Positions 1 through 8,500 of a stretch of 64,000 bases of DNA are shown piece by piece (the stretch's first letter is position 1; every line of letters begins with the position of its first letter). The notes below the pieces were generated by a model, which worked only from the letters and a program-made list of their open reading frames with translations, did no database searches and was not told the origin of the DNA. The translations under genes and the position numbers were made by a program. The stretch is from positions 62,001 through 126,000 of the forward strand of contig NZ_JAMXLR010000024.1 in the NCBI RefSeq assembly GCF_024054565.1, in the 5' to 3' direction. Source of the DNA: Aeoliella straminimaris (lineage in GTDB: Bacteria; Planctomycetota; Planctomycetia; Pirellulales; Lacipirellulaceae).

Positions 1-2
1 TG

Positions 3-164
3 CTCCACGGATCCGAAGGGCAGGGGGCGACCGATGCCTGGACAGGAACGGATCGTGCCGATGGGGCTTCGACGACGGTGAGACAGATGAAGGACATCGA
101 GGTCATGTATTCCAGGGGGCATGGAAAGGTGCTCAAGCAGGGTGCCAAAGTGATGCCGCTGTAA
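3..164 (+). CDS. 3' end of an unidentified gene, cut by the window edge
   Basis: Reading from base 3, one frame stays open for 53 codons and ends at the TAA at 162-164. Third codon positions are mostly G or C, as in the well-supported genes of the window, and the translated tail is basic and ends in KVMPL. The other two plus frames hit stops (79-81 and about 168-170) or look less like coding sequence. I do not recognise the product from this fragment; the upstream sequence is needed. The call rests only on the open frame and codon bias. Confidence 0.35.
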   Translation, partial: LHGSEGQGATDAWTGTDRADGASTTVRQMKDIEVMYSRGHGKVLKQGAKVMPL

Positions 165-316
165 CAGATTAGTCCCTACAGTTTGGACCCGAGCAGCATG
201 CGAGACGATACTAGGTGTAAGGCGGCTGCGAGCGGTACAATCCAGGCTCGACCAGTGAAAGACGCCCCGCACTGTGGTTCTCGTATTACGCAGACAAAAC
301 CAATTGAGAGATTCTC

Positions 317-601
317 ATGGTCCGTGTATGGCACAACCCGAAGTCGCCTACGCACAAGACGTTGATCATACATCACGGGCGGGTGTTCGTTGGCAGTGCC
401 GCTGACGACCAATTGACTCGCGTCGCCGAGCGGTTGGCACAAGACGAATCGCCGCTGACGTTGCTTGGCGACAAGGCCGTCGAAATCAACGATCAAACAC
501 TACGTCGGATCGAAACGGAGGCTGACAGCACCGAAATTACGATGCGATACGCACGCGATGGTCGAAATCGATTTACCATGGTATCGCTACCCGATGTCTA
601 G
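317..601 (+). CDS. small hypothetical protein (94 aa)
   Basis: A 94-residue soluble protein with no signal peptide or membrane segment. The ATG follows a GAGAG stretch that could serve as a weak ribosome binding site. The next gene begins in the same reading frame 42 bases after the TAG stop, so the two may be co-transcribed. No domain is recognised. The rather polar composition with alternating hydrophobic residues would suit a small beta-rich domain, but that is only an impression. It could be a lineage-specific planctomycete protein. Confidence 0.5.
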   Translation: MVRVWHNPKSPTHKTLIIHHGRVFVGSAADDQLTRVAERLAQDESPLTLLGDKAVEINDQTLRRIETEADSTEITMRYARDGRNRFTMVSLPDV

Positions 602-643
602 ACGCGTGATTCGGCGCTCTCTTCGCTGGAACAGCTATTCGCG

Positions 644-949
644 TTGAATCGTTCCACCGAACAATGGAGTCCGCTTCGAGCAGCAAGGGCACCGCTGATT
701 GCGCTTGGTGTCACCGCATTATTCATATTCTTGTTCGTAAAGGCAGCCGCCGAATTGGCCGCTGGGCAAGAGGCGGACATCACGGGGCGGCAGCGTGGAC
801 TGAAGGCATTGTTGGTCGTGGTGCTGGACACCATCGGTCCGACGGGCGTGTACATCGCCGGCGGAGTCGTCGGTTGCTTGCTGCTGTACTGGTTGGTGCG
901 TCGGATCACGAACCCGCCCATGGTCACGACGCTCACCCCGCCTGCATGA
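644..949 (+). CDS. small two-helix membrane protein (101 aa)
   Basis: Two hydrophobic segments are visible, at about residues 15-37 and 63-84, separated by a polar loop rich in Glu, Asp and Arg. This suggests a small inner-membrane protein with both ends on the same side. The first usable start in the frame is a TTG at 644, directly after the in-frame stop of the previous gene. A longer product would need readthrough of that stop. No family is recognised. The function may be linked to the preceding small gene because of the tight spacing. Confidence 0.5.
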   Translation: MNRSTEQWSPLRAARAPLIALGVTALFIFLFVKAAAELAAGQEADITGRQRGLKALLVVVLDTIGPTGVYIAGGVVGCLLLYWLVRRITNPPMVTTLTPPA

Positions 950-1102
950 GCCTGCAACACACGCAGGCGGGCAAGCCGCACCTAGCGCGCGGGCCGGGTG
1001 GTAGTTATACTGCGAAGGTTGCTGCCTGTTTCGCGGCCGGGACCATCCATTGGGGGTGGCTGCCGCGGTGATATCTCCACCGTCCGGTGCGTCTGCCCTT
1101 AC

Positions 1103-1741
1103 ATGCTTCAAGTCATCGAACTACTGGCCGTGATCTGCAGCGCGATCTACGGCGTGCTCTTGGCGCGGCAACACAAGATGGACTTCGTGGGTGTCTTCAG
1201 CTTGGCGTTCATCGTGGCATTTGGCGGCGGCACGCTTCGCGACTTGTTCCTCGATCGCCACCCGCTGTTCTGGATACGCGCGAGTCACTACCCCGTGATC
1301 GTGTTCGGTATGGCGGTCGCTGCGTTCTTCATTCTGAAGGTGCCCAAAAACTCGGGACGCTTGCTCGATCTGGCAGACGCCTTGGGGCTGGGATTCTTCA
1401 GCATCGCCGGAGCGGATGCTGCACTCGACGAGGGCACCTCGTGGTTCATTGCTGCGATGTTGGGGGCGGTTACCGGCACCTTCGGTGGTGTGATTGGCGA
1501 CACGATCTGCAACCGCATTCCGAGCCTGTTCCGACCATCGACACCGCTCTACGCCACGTGCTCGTTTGTTGGCTCGTGGATTTTTATCTTGCTAAGCCAA
1601 GTTCCTGCCGCGAAGGAACTCGCAGCGCCGGTGGCCATCGCGATGATTATCCTGTTTCGCTTGCTGGCGCTGCACCGCGGGTGGAAGCTGCCGGCGTTAT
1701 CGGCCGAATCTGAAGAGGTGGCCGCAGAACACGTAGAGTGA
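1103..1741 (+). CDS. TRIC-type cation channel family membrane protein (UPF0126)
   Basis: A 212-residue integral membrane protein with about seven hydrophobic segments and the glycine-rich AFGGGTLRD motif at about residues 39-47, which is typical of the bacterial TRIC/YicG (UPF0126) family. A second related half follows with GTFGGVIGDTICN, reflecting the two-repeat fold. Family members form trimeric monovalent-cation channels in the inner membrane; that function is family knowledge, not shown here. I place the start at the ATG at 1103, because the longer open frame from 998 adds a Cys/Arg-rich non-membrane stretch. It appears monocistronic. Confidence 0.85.
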   Translation: MLQVIELLAVICSAIYGVLLARQHKMDFVGVFSLAFIVAFGGGTLRDLFLDRHPLFWIRASHYPVIVFGMAVAAFFILKVPKNSGRLLDLADALGLGFFSIAGADAALDEGTSWFIAAMLGAVTGTFGGVIGDTICNRIPSLFRPSTPLYATCSFVGSWIFILLSQVPAAKELAAPVAIAMIILFRLLALHRGWKLPALSAESEEVAAEHVE

Positions 1742-2053
1742 CACGCGGGTTGCGCCTGGGTGGGTAGGCTTGCCCAGCGAGTGGTGGCTCGGTGCGCGGC
1801 AGGGCCTCCAGCATGCTGCGGAGAGGTCACTTCCCCCCAGTTGGTGGTCGTCCCCCGTAGTATTCACGGACGTATTGTTGGTAATGTTTTCTCACTATCA
1901 AAATGTGCCGTCCTCATCCGGATTCATGTAGTATCTTTTTAGTAGGCACACGGCATGGAAGTGTCGGTGGCACCTGGTGGTCACCGGAGCCTGTCACTTA
2001 TCACCAAGCGGACTACGTGTCCGCACTTTGCTTCCTCAAGCCGAAAGCCTCCC
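1742..2053. other. intergenic region, no gene seen
   Basis: Between the TRIC-like gene and the tad cluster there is no convincing open frame. The segment at about 1870-1950 is clearly AT-richer than its surroundings and probably holds the promoter of the tadE-tadG-tadE cluster. I could not assign -35 and -10 boxes with confidence. Confidence 0.4.
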
Positions 2054-2467
2054 ATGCTCGCCGCCAAGCCTCGCGGCAGGATGCCCTCGGTACGCAAGGC
2101 TGTCGCAGCCACGGAACTCGCCATCTGTCTGCCTCTTGTCGCGATGCTGTTGCTCGCTTCGATCGAGGCCTGTGGCATGATCTACCTGAGCCACAGTCTG
2201 GCGATCGCCAGCTATGAAGGGGCGCGGGTGGCCATCAACTACGATTCGACCACCGCAGAGGTGAACACCAAGTGCAGCGAGATGATCACGGCCCGCCGCG
2301 TAGCGGACGGCGACGTCGACATCTCGCCGCCGGATGTGAAGTCGGTGCCCCGCGGGCAGGCGATCACCGTGACTGTGTCGGCCCCCTGCGATTCCAATGC
2401 TCTCGTTCCACCATGGTTTTTTGGCGGCAGGACGTTGTCGTCCAGCACCGTGATGGTCAAGGAATAG
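2054..2467 (+). CDS. TadE-like pseudopilin protein
   Basis: A 137-residue protein with a basic N-terminus, a single N-terminal transmembrane helix (about residues 20-42) carrying the TadE-like ATELAICLP stretch, and a short extracytoplasmic domain ending in a WFFGGR...SSS motif. TadE proteins are minor pseudopilins of the Flp/Tad secretion and pilus system, anchored in the inner membrane. The ATG at 2054 is preferred to the upstream start at 1955, which adds an unlikely basic leader before the helix. It heads a three-gene cluster with a TadG-like protein and a second TadE. No Tad ATPase or secretin is in the window. Confidence 0.75.
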   Translation: MLAAKPRGRMPSVRKAVAATELAICLPLVAMLLLASIEACGMIYLSHSLAIASYEGARVAINYDSTTAEVNTKCSEMITARRVADGDVDISPPDVKSVPRGQAITVTVSAPCDSNALVPPWFFGGRTLSSSTVMVKE

Positions 2468-2513
2468 TGATCCCTTTCCCCGATTGCAATTCTCCAAACG
2501 TGAGGACCCAGCC

Positions 2514-3683
2514 ATGCGCGCTTCTCTGATGCATCGATTGCCCCGAGTTGGCAGCCCGAGGCCGCACGATCGAAGAGGCGTAATGGTGGTGCTGGTTTGT
2601 TTCTTGATGATTGCGCTGCTGGCGTGCGTTGCGTTTTCCGTGGACGTGGCCTACCTGCAACTCACTCGCACCAAACTGCGCGCCGCCACCGATGCCGCGG
2701 CCCGAGCTGCTGGCGAAGCGTTGTCGCGCGAGCAGAACCTCGATGCATCGCGCCAGGCCGCCATCGACATCGCCCAATCAAACCTCGTAGCAGGCGATCC
2801 GCTGCTGCTCGACGTAGAACAGGATATTGTTTTCGGGCGTTCCACGCAGCAACGTGGTGGCGCCTGGTCATTCGAGCCCGCGGGCGAGCCGATCAACGCA
2901 GTCCGAGTACTCGGTCGCCGCACCCGCGATGCTCCGTCGGGCAGCGTGCCGACGATGTTCGGCCGGGTGTTCAACGTGATGGACTTTCAGCCACTGAGCA
3001 CGGCGACCGTCGTTCGACTCGATCGCGATATCTGTATCGTGGTCGATCGGTCGAGTTCGATGAAGCTGTTTCTCAATGACAATGCTCCCACCATGTCGAC
3101 CTCCGATCCGCGGTTTTGCCGGCCGCCGGACATGAGTCAGAGCCGTTGGCGGGCTTTGACGCGGGCCTTCGATCGTTTTGTCGCGGCGCTGCATACCACA
3201 CCGCAGGATGAGTACTTGTCGCTGGCTTCTTATTCCAGCAGTGGCACATGGTGCGGCAATTCGAACAACGTGGCGGATATCAATCAGCAACTCAGCGCTG
3301 ACTATGGCGACGCCGAGTCGGCGATGACGACTTTGTCGGGTACCAAGTTCAATGGCGCAACCAACATCGGCGAGGGAATTCGGTCCGGTATCGATGCGCT
3401 GACAAACCCCTCGACGTCGCGACCGTTTGCCGCCAAGACCATGGTGCTGATGACCGATGGCAACTACACGCAAGGCAATCGACCGCGCGATGTTGCTCCG
3501 GAAGCGTTGCGGCACGACATCGTCATTCACGCGGTGACCTTTGGGGACGGGGCCGATCAGAACGAGATGCGGGCCGTGGCGGCCGCCACCGGAGGCAACT
3601 TCTACCACGCCCCCGACGCCCAGACGCTGCAAGACGTATTTGAAGAAATCGCTCTGACGCTACCGGTAATGTTCACCGAGTAA
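2514..3683 (+). CDS. TadG-like membrane protein with von Willebrand factor A domain
   Basis: 389 residues. A basic N-terminus is followed by a transmembrane helix (about residues 24-46) in the TadG style, a short linker region with an AATDAAARAAGEAL helix, and then a vWA domain from about residue 173 to the C-terminus. The metal-dependent adhesion site is visible as DRSSS at 178-182, and LMTDGN occurs later in the domain. TadG proteins assist Flp pilus assembly or adhesion at the cell envelope. The ATG at 2514 is chosen over an in-frame TTG at 2484. It lies between two TadE paralogues (46 and 58 bp gaps), which implies one operon. Confidence 0.8.
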   Translation: MRASLMHRLPRVGSPRPHDRRGVMVVLVCFLMIALLACVAFSVDVAYLQLTRTKLRAATDAAARAAGEALSREQNLDASRQAAIDIAQSNLVAGDPLLLDVEQDIVFGRSTQQRGGAWSFEPAGEPINAVRVLGRRTRDAPSGSVPTMFGRVFNVMDFQPLSTATVVRLDRDICIVVDRSSSMKLFLNDNAPTMSTSDPRFCRPPDMSQSRWRALTRAFDRFVAALHTTPQDEYLSLASYSSSGTWCGNSNNVADINQQLSADYGDAESAMTTLSGTKFNGATNIGEGIRSGIDALTNPSTSRPFAAKTMVLMTDGNYTQGNRPRDVAPEALRHDIVIHAVTFGDGADQNEMRAVAAATGGNFYHAPDAQTLQDVFEEIALTLPVMFTE

Positions 3684-3741
3684 CGAGTGGCAAGTGTGCA
3701 GTTCCAGATACCCACGCCCCACACGAAAAGGCGGTCCACCG

Positions 3742-4155
3742 ATGAGAGGACTGATTCGAAACTGCCGTGGTACGACCACCGTAGAGTTTGCGCTGTGCGC
3801 GCCGATTCTGTTTCTCTTCACCTTCACGTCATTCGAGTATTCCCGTGTTAACTCCCTGCGACAGACCGCGGAAAACGCCGTGTACGAAGGCTGTCGTCGA
3901 GGTATCGTGCCGGGGGCGACGGTCGAGGACGTGCAGGCGTCCACTCAATTGGTGCTCGACTCGGTGTTCACGCAGAATCCCACGATCACGGTGACCCCTT
4001 CGGTTATCACTGAGGATACTTCGGAGGTCACCGTGGATGTGACGATCCCGCTAGACGCCAATTCGTGGGTGGCACCCAACTTCTTTCGCGGCCGTCAGGT
4101 TACCAGTTCGTTGACGCTCGCCCGCGAGCGCGGGCTTAACAGCAGCGTCGACTGA
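3742..4155 (+). CDS. TadE-like pseudopilin protein, second copy
   Basis: 137 residues, exactly the same length as the TadE-like protein at 2054. The N-terminus MRGLIRNCRGTTTVEFAL is a classic TadE start: a basic stretch, then TTVEFAL leading into one membrane helix. The C-terminus carries NFFRGR...SSL, matching the WFFGGR...SSS of the first copy, so the two are paralogues flanking the tadG-like gene. AAGGCGG lies 8-14 bases upstream of the ATG and is a plausible ribosome binding site. It probably acts as a minor pseudopilin in the same envelope complex. It ends close to the convergent DUF1559 gene. Confidence 0.78.
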   Translation: MRGLIRNCRGTTTVEFALCAPILFLFTFTSFEYSRVNSLRQTAENAVYEGCRRGIVPGATVEDVQASTQLVLDSVFTQNPTITVTPSVITEDTSEVTVDVTIPLDANSWVAPNFFRGRQVTSSLTLARERGLNSSVD

Positions 4156-4166
4156 CGGACGGGGCG

Positions 4167-5120
4167 TTACTGTAAACTAATGACCTCACCATCGCCGATG
4201 GCGGATAGCCGCGCCAGCGTGACCAGATCGGTGTCGTTTTGCAGTGGATCGACGTGGCCATCGAGAAACGCAAACAACGTGACGCCGGGATGGGGGCCGC
4301 CGAACGACTCGCGCGGCTTTTGGCCCTCTTCGGGTTTGGCCTCTTGGCCTTCGGCCCGCAGTCCGTGAGGCGGCACGGCCAGAATCGTGTCGGGATTATC
4401 GGCCGCAAAGAAGGCGGTGTCCCCCTGCCAGTAGTGCACACCCACGGCAGGTTCTTCGTCGGTGACTTCCGGGATGTGACGCTCGCCAATGGCCAAGGTG
4501 TTGGACAACCCATCGATGACGCGGCGAAACTTGATCTTCGAGTACGTATAGATGGGCCCTGAGATCTCGGCCACGATCCGCTCGGTAGCTGGTCGCGAGT
4601 CGGTGCTGGTGACTGCCATGCCAATCAACTGTCGATGCCCGGCATTCGCGGCATAGTCACCCAGCGCTCCAGCGGCTGGCATCTGGGTGGGTTGATCGTC
4701 GTTGTCAAAATCTCGATCCGCCTCGGGACGGCGACGGCTAGGGCAGACAAACGTGTCTACCGGGGTTCGCATGGCCGCGGCGTTCAAATCGCTATCCATT
4801 CGCTCGCCTTTGACCAGCGAATCGAACATCTGCTGCTGCTCCATCATCGGCAGCAACTGAAACGCCCACGATTGACCGAACTGCCGTGTTTCGTTGCGAC
4901 CCGACGGTAGTACGCCCTTCTGATCGTGATGCATCTGCAACGCCAAACCAATCTGCTTGGTTTGGTTCGTGCACTGCGTACGCCGAGCCGATTCCCGCGC
5001 CGCTTGCACGGCGGGCAACAACAGGGCAACTAAAATTCCAATGATGGCGATTACCACCAACAACTCAACCAGCGTGAAACCACGCGACTTGGCATGCATG
5101 CCTTGCATAGCGCACCTCAT
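4167..5120 (-). CDS. DUF1559 (SBP_bac_10-type) pseudopilin-like protein
   Basis: 317 residues if started at the first ATG. The N-terminus has the type IV prepilin signature [20 protein letters not shown], with cleavage expected after the Gly and a Glu at mature position 5. The helix continues into [14 protein letters not shown], typical of planctomycete DUF1559 proteins. The C-terminal half has the family-like [14 protein letters not shown] segment. Three in-frame ATGs lie at 5120, 5108 and 5099. AGGTG placed five bases before the second favours 5108, giving 313 residues. It is convergent with the tadE gene. These proteins are abundant in planctomycetes and of unknown function. Confidence 0.85.
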   Translation of the reverse strand: MRCAMQGMHAKSRGFTLVELLVVIAIIGILVALLLPAVQAARESARRTQCTNQTKQIGLALQMHHDQKGVLPSGRNETRQFGQSWAFQLLPMMEQQQMFDSLVKGERMDSDLNAAAMRTPVDTFVCPSRRRPEADRDFDNDDQPTQMPAAGALGDYAANAGHRQLIGMAVTSTDSRPATERIVAEISGPIYTYSKIKFRRVIDGLSNTLAIGERHIPEVTDEEPAVGVHYWQGDTAFFAADNPDTILAVPPHGLRAEGQEAKPEEGQKPRESFGGPHPGVTLFAFLDGHVDPLQNDTDLVTLARLSAIGDGEVISLQ

Positions 5121-5368
5121 GGCTATAGGGGAGGGGGGAGCCGTGGGCGGACGCCCACAGCGGCGGGACCGCTGATCATAAGCGATTTGCTGCTGAGATG
5201 CAAAAAATATTGCGCAGCGAGAGGAATTAATAGCCTTCGCGATATGAATATCCGCGAGTAGGCCACAACGATGCGCAAAATCGTCTTACCCAAGTTCCCA
5301 ACAATAGCTACCGGTGGGAGTGCCAGTTGCTTTCGGGCGCGGCGCAAGGTGCTGCGTTCGTGCAGCGA

Positions 5369-6751
5369 TTAAGAGTGAATCGCCCCGGTCGTGACCGCCA
5401 TGCACGCTTCCTTTAGCACTTCGGAGAGTGTGGGGTGGGCGTGGCACGCGCGGGCGACGTCTTCGCTGCTGGCGCCAAAGGTCATGGCCGTGGCGGCTTC
5501 GGCGATCAGGTCGCCTGCTCGCGGGCCGATGATGTGTACGCCGAGCAGGCGGTCGGTCTTGGCGTCGGCCAGCACCTTCACGAAGCCATCGGTCTGGTTG
5601 AGGGCTTTCGCGCGGCCGTTGGCGAAGAACGTGAACTTGCCCTTGCTGTACTCGACGCCCTCGTCGGTGAGTTGTTCTTCGGTCTTGCCGACGAAGGCGA
5701 TTTCGGGGTGCGTGTAAGCGACGCTGGGGATCGCGTTGTAGTCGACATGGCTGTGCCCCGTGGCGATTTGTTCGACGCAGGCAATGCCTTCCTCCTCGGC
5801 CTTATGGGCGAGCATCGGGCCTTCGATCACATCGCCGATGGCGTAGATGCCGTCGGCCGAGGTCTTGAAGTCGGCCGAAACCGGAATACGGCCCCGCTTG
5901 TCGAGCTCGATGCCTACCGATTCGAGCCCCAGCCCGTCGGTCATTGGCACGCGTCCCGTGCACAAGAGCACCTTGTTGCATTCGATGGGGTCCTGGCCAT
6001 CGATCTCGACGCGGGCGTGCTTTTTCTTGCTCGTTGCGCCGGTCACGCGGCAGCCCAGGTGGAACTCGAGCCCCTGTTTCTTGAAGAGCTTGAGGGCGGC
6101 GCTGGCCACCTCGTTGTCGGTGCCGGGCATGATGCGATCGAGGTACTCGAGCACCGTGACCCGCGAGCCCAGCCGTCGCCATACCGAGCCGAGTTCCAGG
6201 CCGATCACGCCGCCGCCGATCACCACCAGGTGTTCGGGCACCTTGCTGTAGCTGAGGGCTTCGGTACTGGTGCCGATTCGCTCGCCATCGGGTTCGACGC
6301 CAGGGAGCCTGGCGACCTTGCTGCCGGTGGCGATGAGGATATGCGGCGCGGAGATGGTTTGCTCACCCTCGGCCGAGGCCACCACCACCTGCCCGGGACC
6401 AGCCAATCGCCCGCGTCCCTGGTAGTGAGCGATCTTGTTCTTCTTAAACAGCCCCGCGACGCCCTTGGTTAAACCGTCGACGACGCGCGTCTTGCGCTGC
6501 ATCATTGCGTCGAGATCGAGCGACATCTTGTCGACGATAATGCCATGCTTGTCGAAGCTGTGCTGGGCTTCTTCGTAGAGCTCGCTCGACTCCAACAGCG
6601 CCTTACTAGGAATACATCCGACCCGCAGGCAAGTGCCGCCGAGGGCCGCTTCCTTCTCGATGCATCCGACGTTCATACCGAGCTGCGCGGCGCGAATGGC
6701 CGCTACATATCCGCCGGGGCCGGCGCCAATAACAATCAGGTCGTGTTGCAT
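5369..6751 (-). CDS. lpdA: dihydrolipoyl dehydrogenase (E3)
   Basis: 460 residues, the usual length. It reoxidises dihydrolipoamide of 2-oxoacid dehydrogenase complexes with FAD and NAD+. The N-terminal FAD site GAGPGG is at residues 9-14, the redox-active disulfide motif GGTCLRVGCIPSK has Cys41 and Cys46, a second nucleotide-binding GGGVIGLE motif lies mid-protein, and the C-terminal dimer and active-site motif HAHPTLSE is intact. It is the third gene of a minus-strand series after sucA and sucB, so it most likely serves 2-oxoglutarate dehydrogenase, though E3 is often shared with pyruvate dehydrogenase. The gap of 134 bp to sucB leaves room for separate expression. Confidence 0.95.
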   Translation of the reverse strand: MQHDLIVIGAGPGGYVAAIRAAQLGMNVGCIEKEAALGGTCLRVGCIPSKALLESSELYEEAQHSFDKHGIIVDKMSLDLDAMMQRKTRVVDGLTKGVAGLFKKNKIAHYQGRGRLAGPGQVVVASAEGEQTISAPHILIATGSKVARLPGVEPDGERIGTSTEALSYSKVPEHLVVIGGGVIGLELGSVWRRLGSRVTVLEYLDRIMPGTDNEVASAALKLFKKQGLEFHLGCRVTGATSKKKHARVEIDGQDPIECNKVLLCTGRVPMTDGLGLESVGIELDKRGRIPVSADFKTSADGIYAIGDVIEGPMLAHKAEEEGIACVEQIATGHSHVDYNAIPSVAYTHPEIAFVGKTEEQLTDEGVEYSKGKFTFFANGRAKALNQTDGFVKVLADAKTDRLLGVHIIGPRAGDLIAEAATAMTFGASSEDVARACHAHPTLSEVLKEACMAVTTGAIHS

Positions 6752-6805
6752 GGGAGCTTGGTGATTCTGTTAGTCGGTGAGCAAGTGCGCAGGTGGTGCA
6801 GAAAA

Positions 6806-6831
6806 CCTACTCACCTGGTCACGTACTCACC
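6806..6831. repeat. CTACTCAC-type intergenic repeat (sucB-lpdA gap)
   Basis: CCTACTCACC, CTGGTCACG and TACTCACC follow each other in the gap between sucB and lpdA. The same core, in either orientation, is found at 8412-8449 (sucA-sucB gap) and at 31061-31082. It is imperfectly repeated with a period of about 8 bases and is non-coding. Confidence 0.55.
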
Positions 6832-6885
6832 TTGATCCATGTTGGCGGTTGGCCATTCGTGGCCCGGATTGCACCGGTCCGGCAC

Positions 6886-8283
6886 CTAAATCTCGATCAA
6901 GATCCGGGCGGGCTCTTCGATGGCTTCCTTGATTTCCCGCAAGAAGGTGACCGCTTCGCGGCCGTCGACAATGCGGTGATCGTACGTCAGGGCGAGGTAC
7001 ATCATCGGCCGAATGACCACTTCGCCATTGATGGCGACTGGCCGTTCCTGGATGCTGTGCATGCCGAGCACGCCACTTTGCGGCGGGTTGACGATGGGGG
7101 TCGAGAGCAGCGAGCCGTACACGCCACCGTTGCTGATGGTGAACGTGCCACCCATCATCTCGTCGATCTTCAGGTCGCCGCTGCGGGCGCGGACACCGTA
7201 GTCGGCGATGGTGTTTTCGATTTCGGCGAAGCCCATGCGGTCGGTGTCGCGAAGGATCGGAACCACCAGGCCTTTCTCGGTGCCGATGGCGATGCCGATG
7301 TCGAAGTAATTCTTGTACACCAGTTCGTCGCCGTCGATGCTGGCATTCAGCTCGGGGCAGTTCTTCAGCGCTTCGACCACGGCCTTGACGAAGAAAGCCA
7401 TGAAGCCGAGCTTCACACCGTGCTTCTTCTGGAAGGCCTCGCCGTGCTCCTTACGAAGCTCTTTGACAGCCGTCAAATCGGCTTCGTTGAAGGTGGTCAG
7501 CAGGGCGGCGTTGTGTTGGGCTTCGACCAACCGCGAGGCGATGCGGCGGCGGAGCGGCGACATCGGCTTACGCTCTTCACGCTCGCTTGTGCTGCGATTC
7601 GCAGCAGCAGGGGGAGCTGCCGGAGCGGGCGCGGAGGGCCGCTGTGGGGCAGGGGCCGCAGCGTGCGGTGGATCCGACACGTGACGCAATACGTCTTCTT
7701 TCAGCAGCCGGCCGCCAGGGCCGGTCGCTTCGACATCGGTCGCGGAGATGTCATGCTCGCCCAGCAGTCGTGCTGCGGAGGGCATCACGCGCGGGGCTGT
7801 CTCCACCAAGTCGGGATCGTTGGCACCGGGCTGGTCGCGATGACTCAAGTGATTCGGCGAACGCTCGCGATTGAACTCGGGCTTGGTGGGCGGTTCGGGT
7901 GCCGGCGGCTGCGGTGCCTCGGCTTGGGGCGCGGGGGCAGAGGGCTGAGGCGCGGGAGCTGCCGGAGTGGGCTCGGGCGAGCTGGCCGCTGCGGCTGGAG
8001 CCGAGGAGCCACCACTGCTTTTTCCGCTGGGATCGATGTAAGCGATCACCTCACCCACTTCGGCCGACGCACCAGGGCCCTTGATAATCTTGGCCAACGT
8101 GCCGGCCGTCGGCGACGGGGCTTCGAACGTGGCCTTCTCCGACTCGAGCTCGACGAGTTCCTCGTCGCGCTCCACCGGATCACCTTCCTTCTTGTGCCAT
8201 TGGCCAATGACGACCTCGGAGATCGACTCGCCGACTTCCGGAACTCGCAGTTCCTCCATTTCGACGCCAGCAGTATTAGACAT
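6886..8283 (-). CDS. sucB: 2-oxoglutarate dehydrogenase E2, dihydrolipoyllysine succinyltransferase
   Basis: 465 residues from the ATG at 8283. The N-terminal lipoyl domain (about 10-85) has the lipoylation site ELESEKA with Lys50. A long Ala/Pro-rich linker follows, then a small E1/E3-binding domain ([21 protein letters not shown]), a second Ala/Pro linker and the catalytic acyltransferase domain with DHRIVDG at 435-441 (catalytic His436, Asp440). It transfers succinyl groups to CoA in the TCA cycle. A longer frame to 8373 exists, but the [20 protein letters not shown] start fits the family. It is downstream of sucA on the same strand with a 217-bp gap. Confidence 0.94.
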   Translation of the reverse strand: MSNTAGVEMEELRVPEVGESISEVVIGQWHKKEGDPVERDEELVELESEKATFEAPSPTAGTLAKIIKGPGASAEVGEVIAYIDPSGKSSGGSSAPAAAASSPEPTPAAPAPQPSAPAPQAEAPQPPAPEPPTKPEFNRERSPNHLSHRDQPGANDPDLVETAPRVMPSAARLLGEHDISATDVEATGPGGRLLKEDVLRHVSDPPHAAAPAPQRPSAPAPAAPPAAANRSTSEREERKPMSPLRRRIASRLVEAQHNAALLTTFNEADLTAVKELRKEHGEAFQKKHGVKLGFMAFFVKAVVEALKNCPELNASIDGDELVYKNYFDIGIAIGTEKGLVVPILRDTDRMGFAEIENTIADYGVRARSGDLKIDEMMGGTFTISNGGVYGSLLSTPIVNPPQSGVLGMHSIQERPVAINGEVVIRPMMYLALTYDHRIVDGREAVTFLREIKEAIEEPARILIEI

Positions 8284-8411
8284 AGTGGATGTGGGGGGAA
8301 TTGGATGTGTCTTCGGTTGATTCAAATAGCGGGCAAAGTCCGCGCTTGTTATGGCGCAAGTTAGCAGGTGCATAGATGAGTAGGCGGGACATCACGCATT
8401 GAATGTTCTGC

Positions 8412-8449
8412 CACCTACTCACTTACTCACCTGGCTACCTACTCACCAG
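8412..8449. repeat. CTACTCAC-type intergenic repeat (sucA-sucB gap)
   Basis: Several copies of the 8-9-base unit (CCTACTCAC, TTACTCAC, CTACTCACC) sit in the sucA-sucB gap. The element resembles those at 6806-6831 and 31061-31082, so both spacers inside the suc gene series carry the same element. Confidence 0.6.
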
Positions 8450-8500
8450 TTGTTCGTTTACACGCCGGTATACGGGGAGCCGTTGGGAGCCGAACTTCCT

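Noticed and set aside
6793..8364. 523-residue plus-strand frame opposite sucB
   Set aside because: It is the mirror of a GC-rich, well-identified gene and has a Gly/Arg/His-rich, unfolded-like composition.
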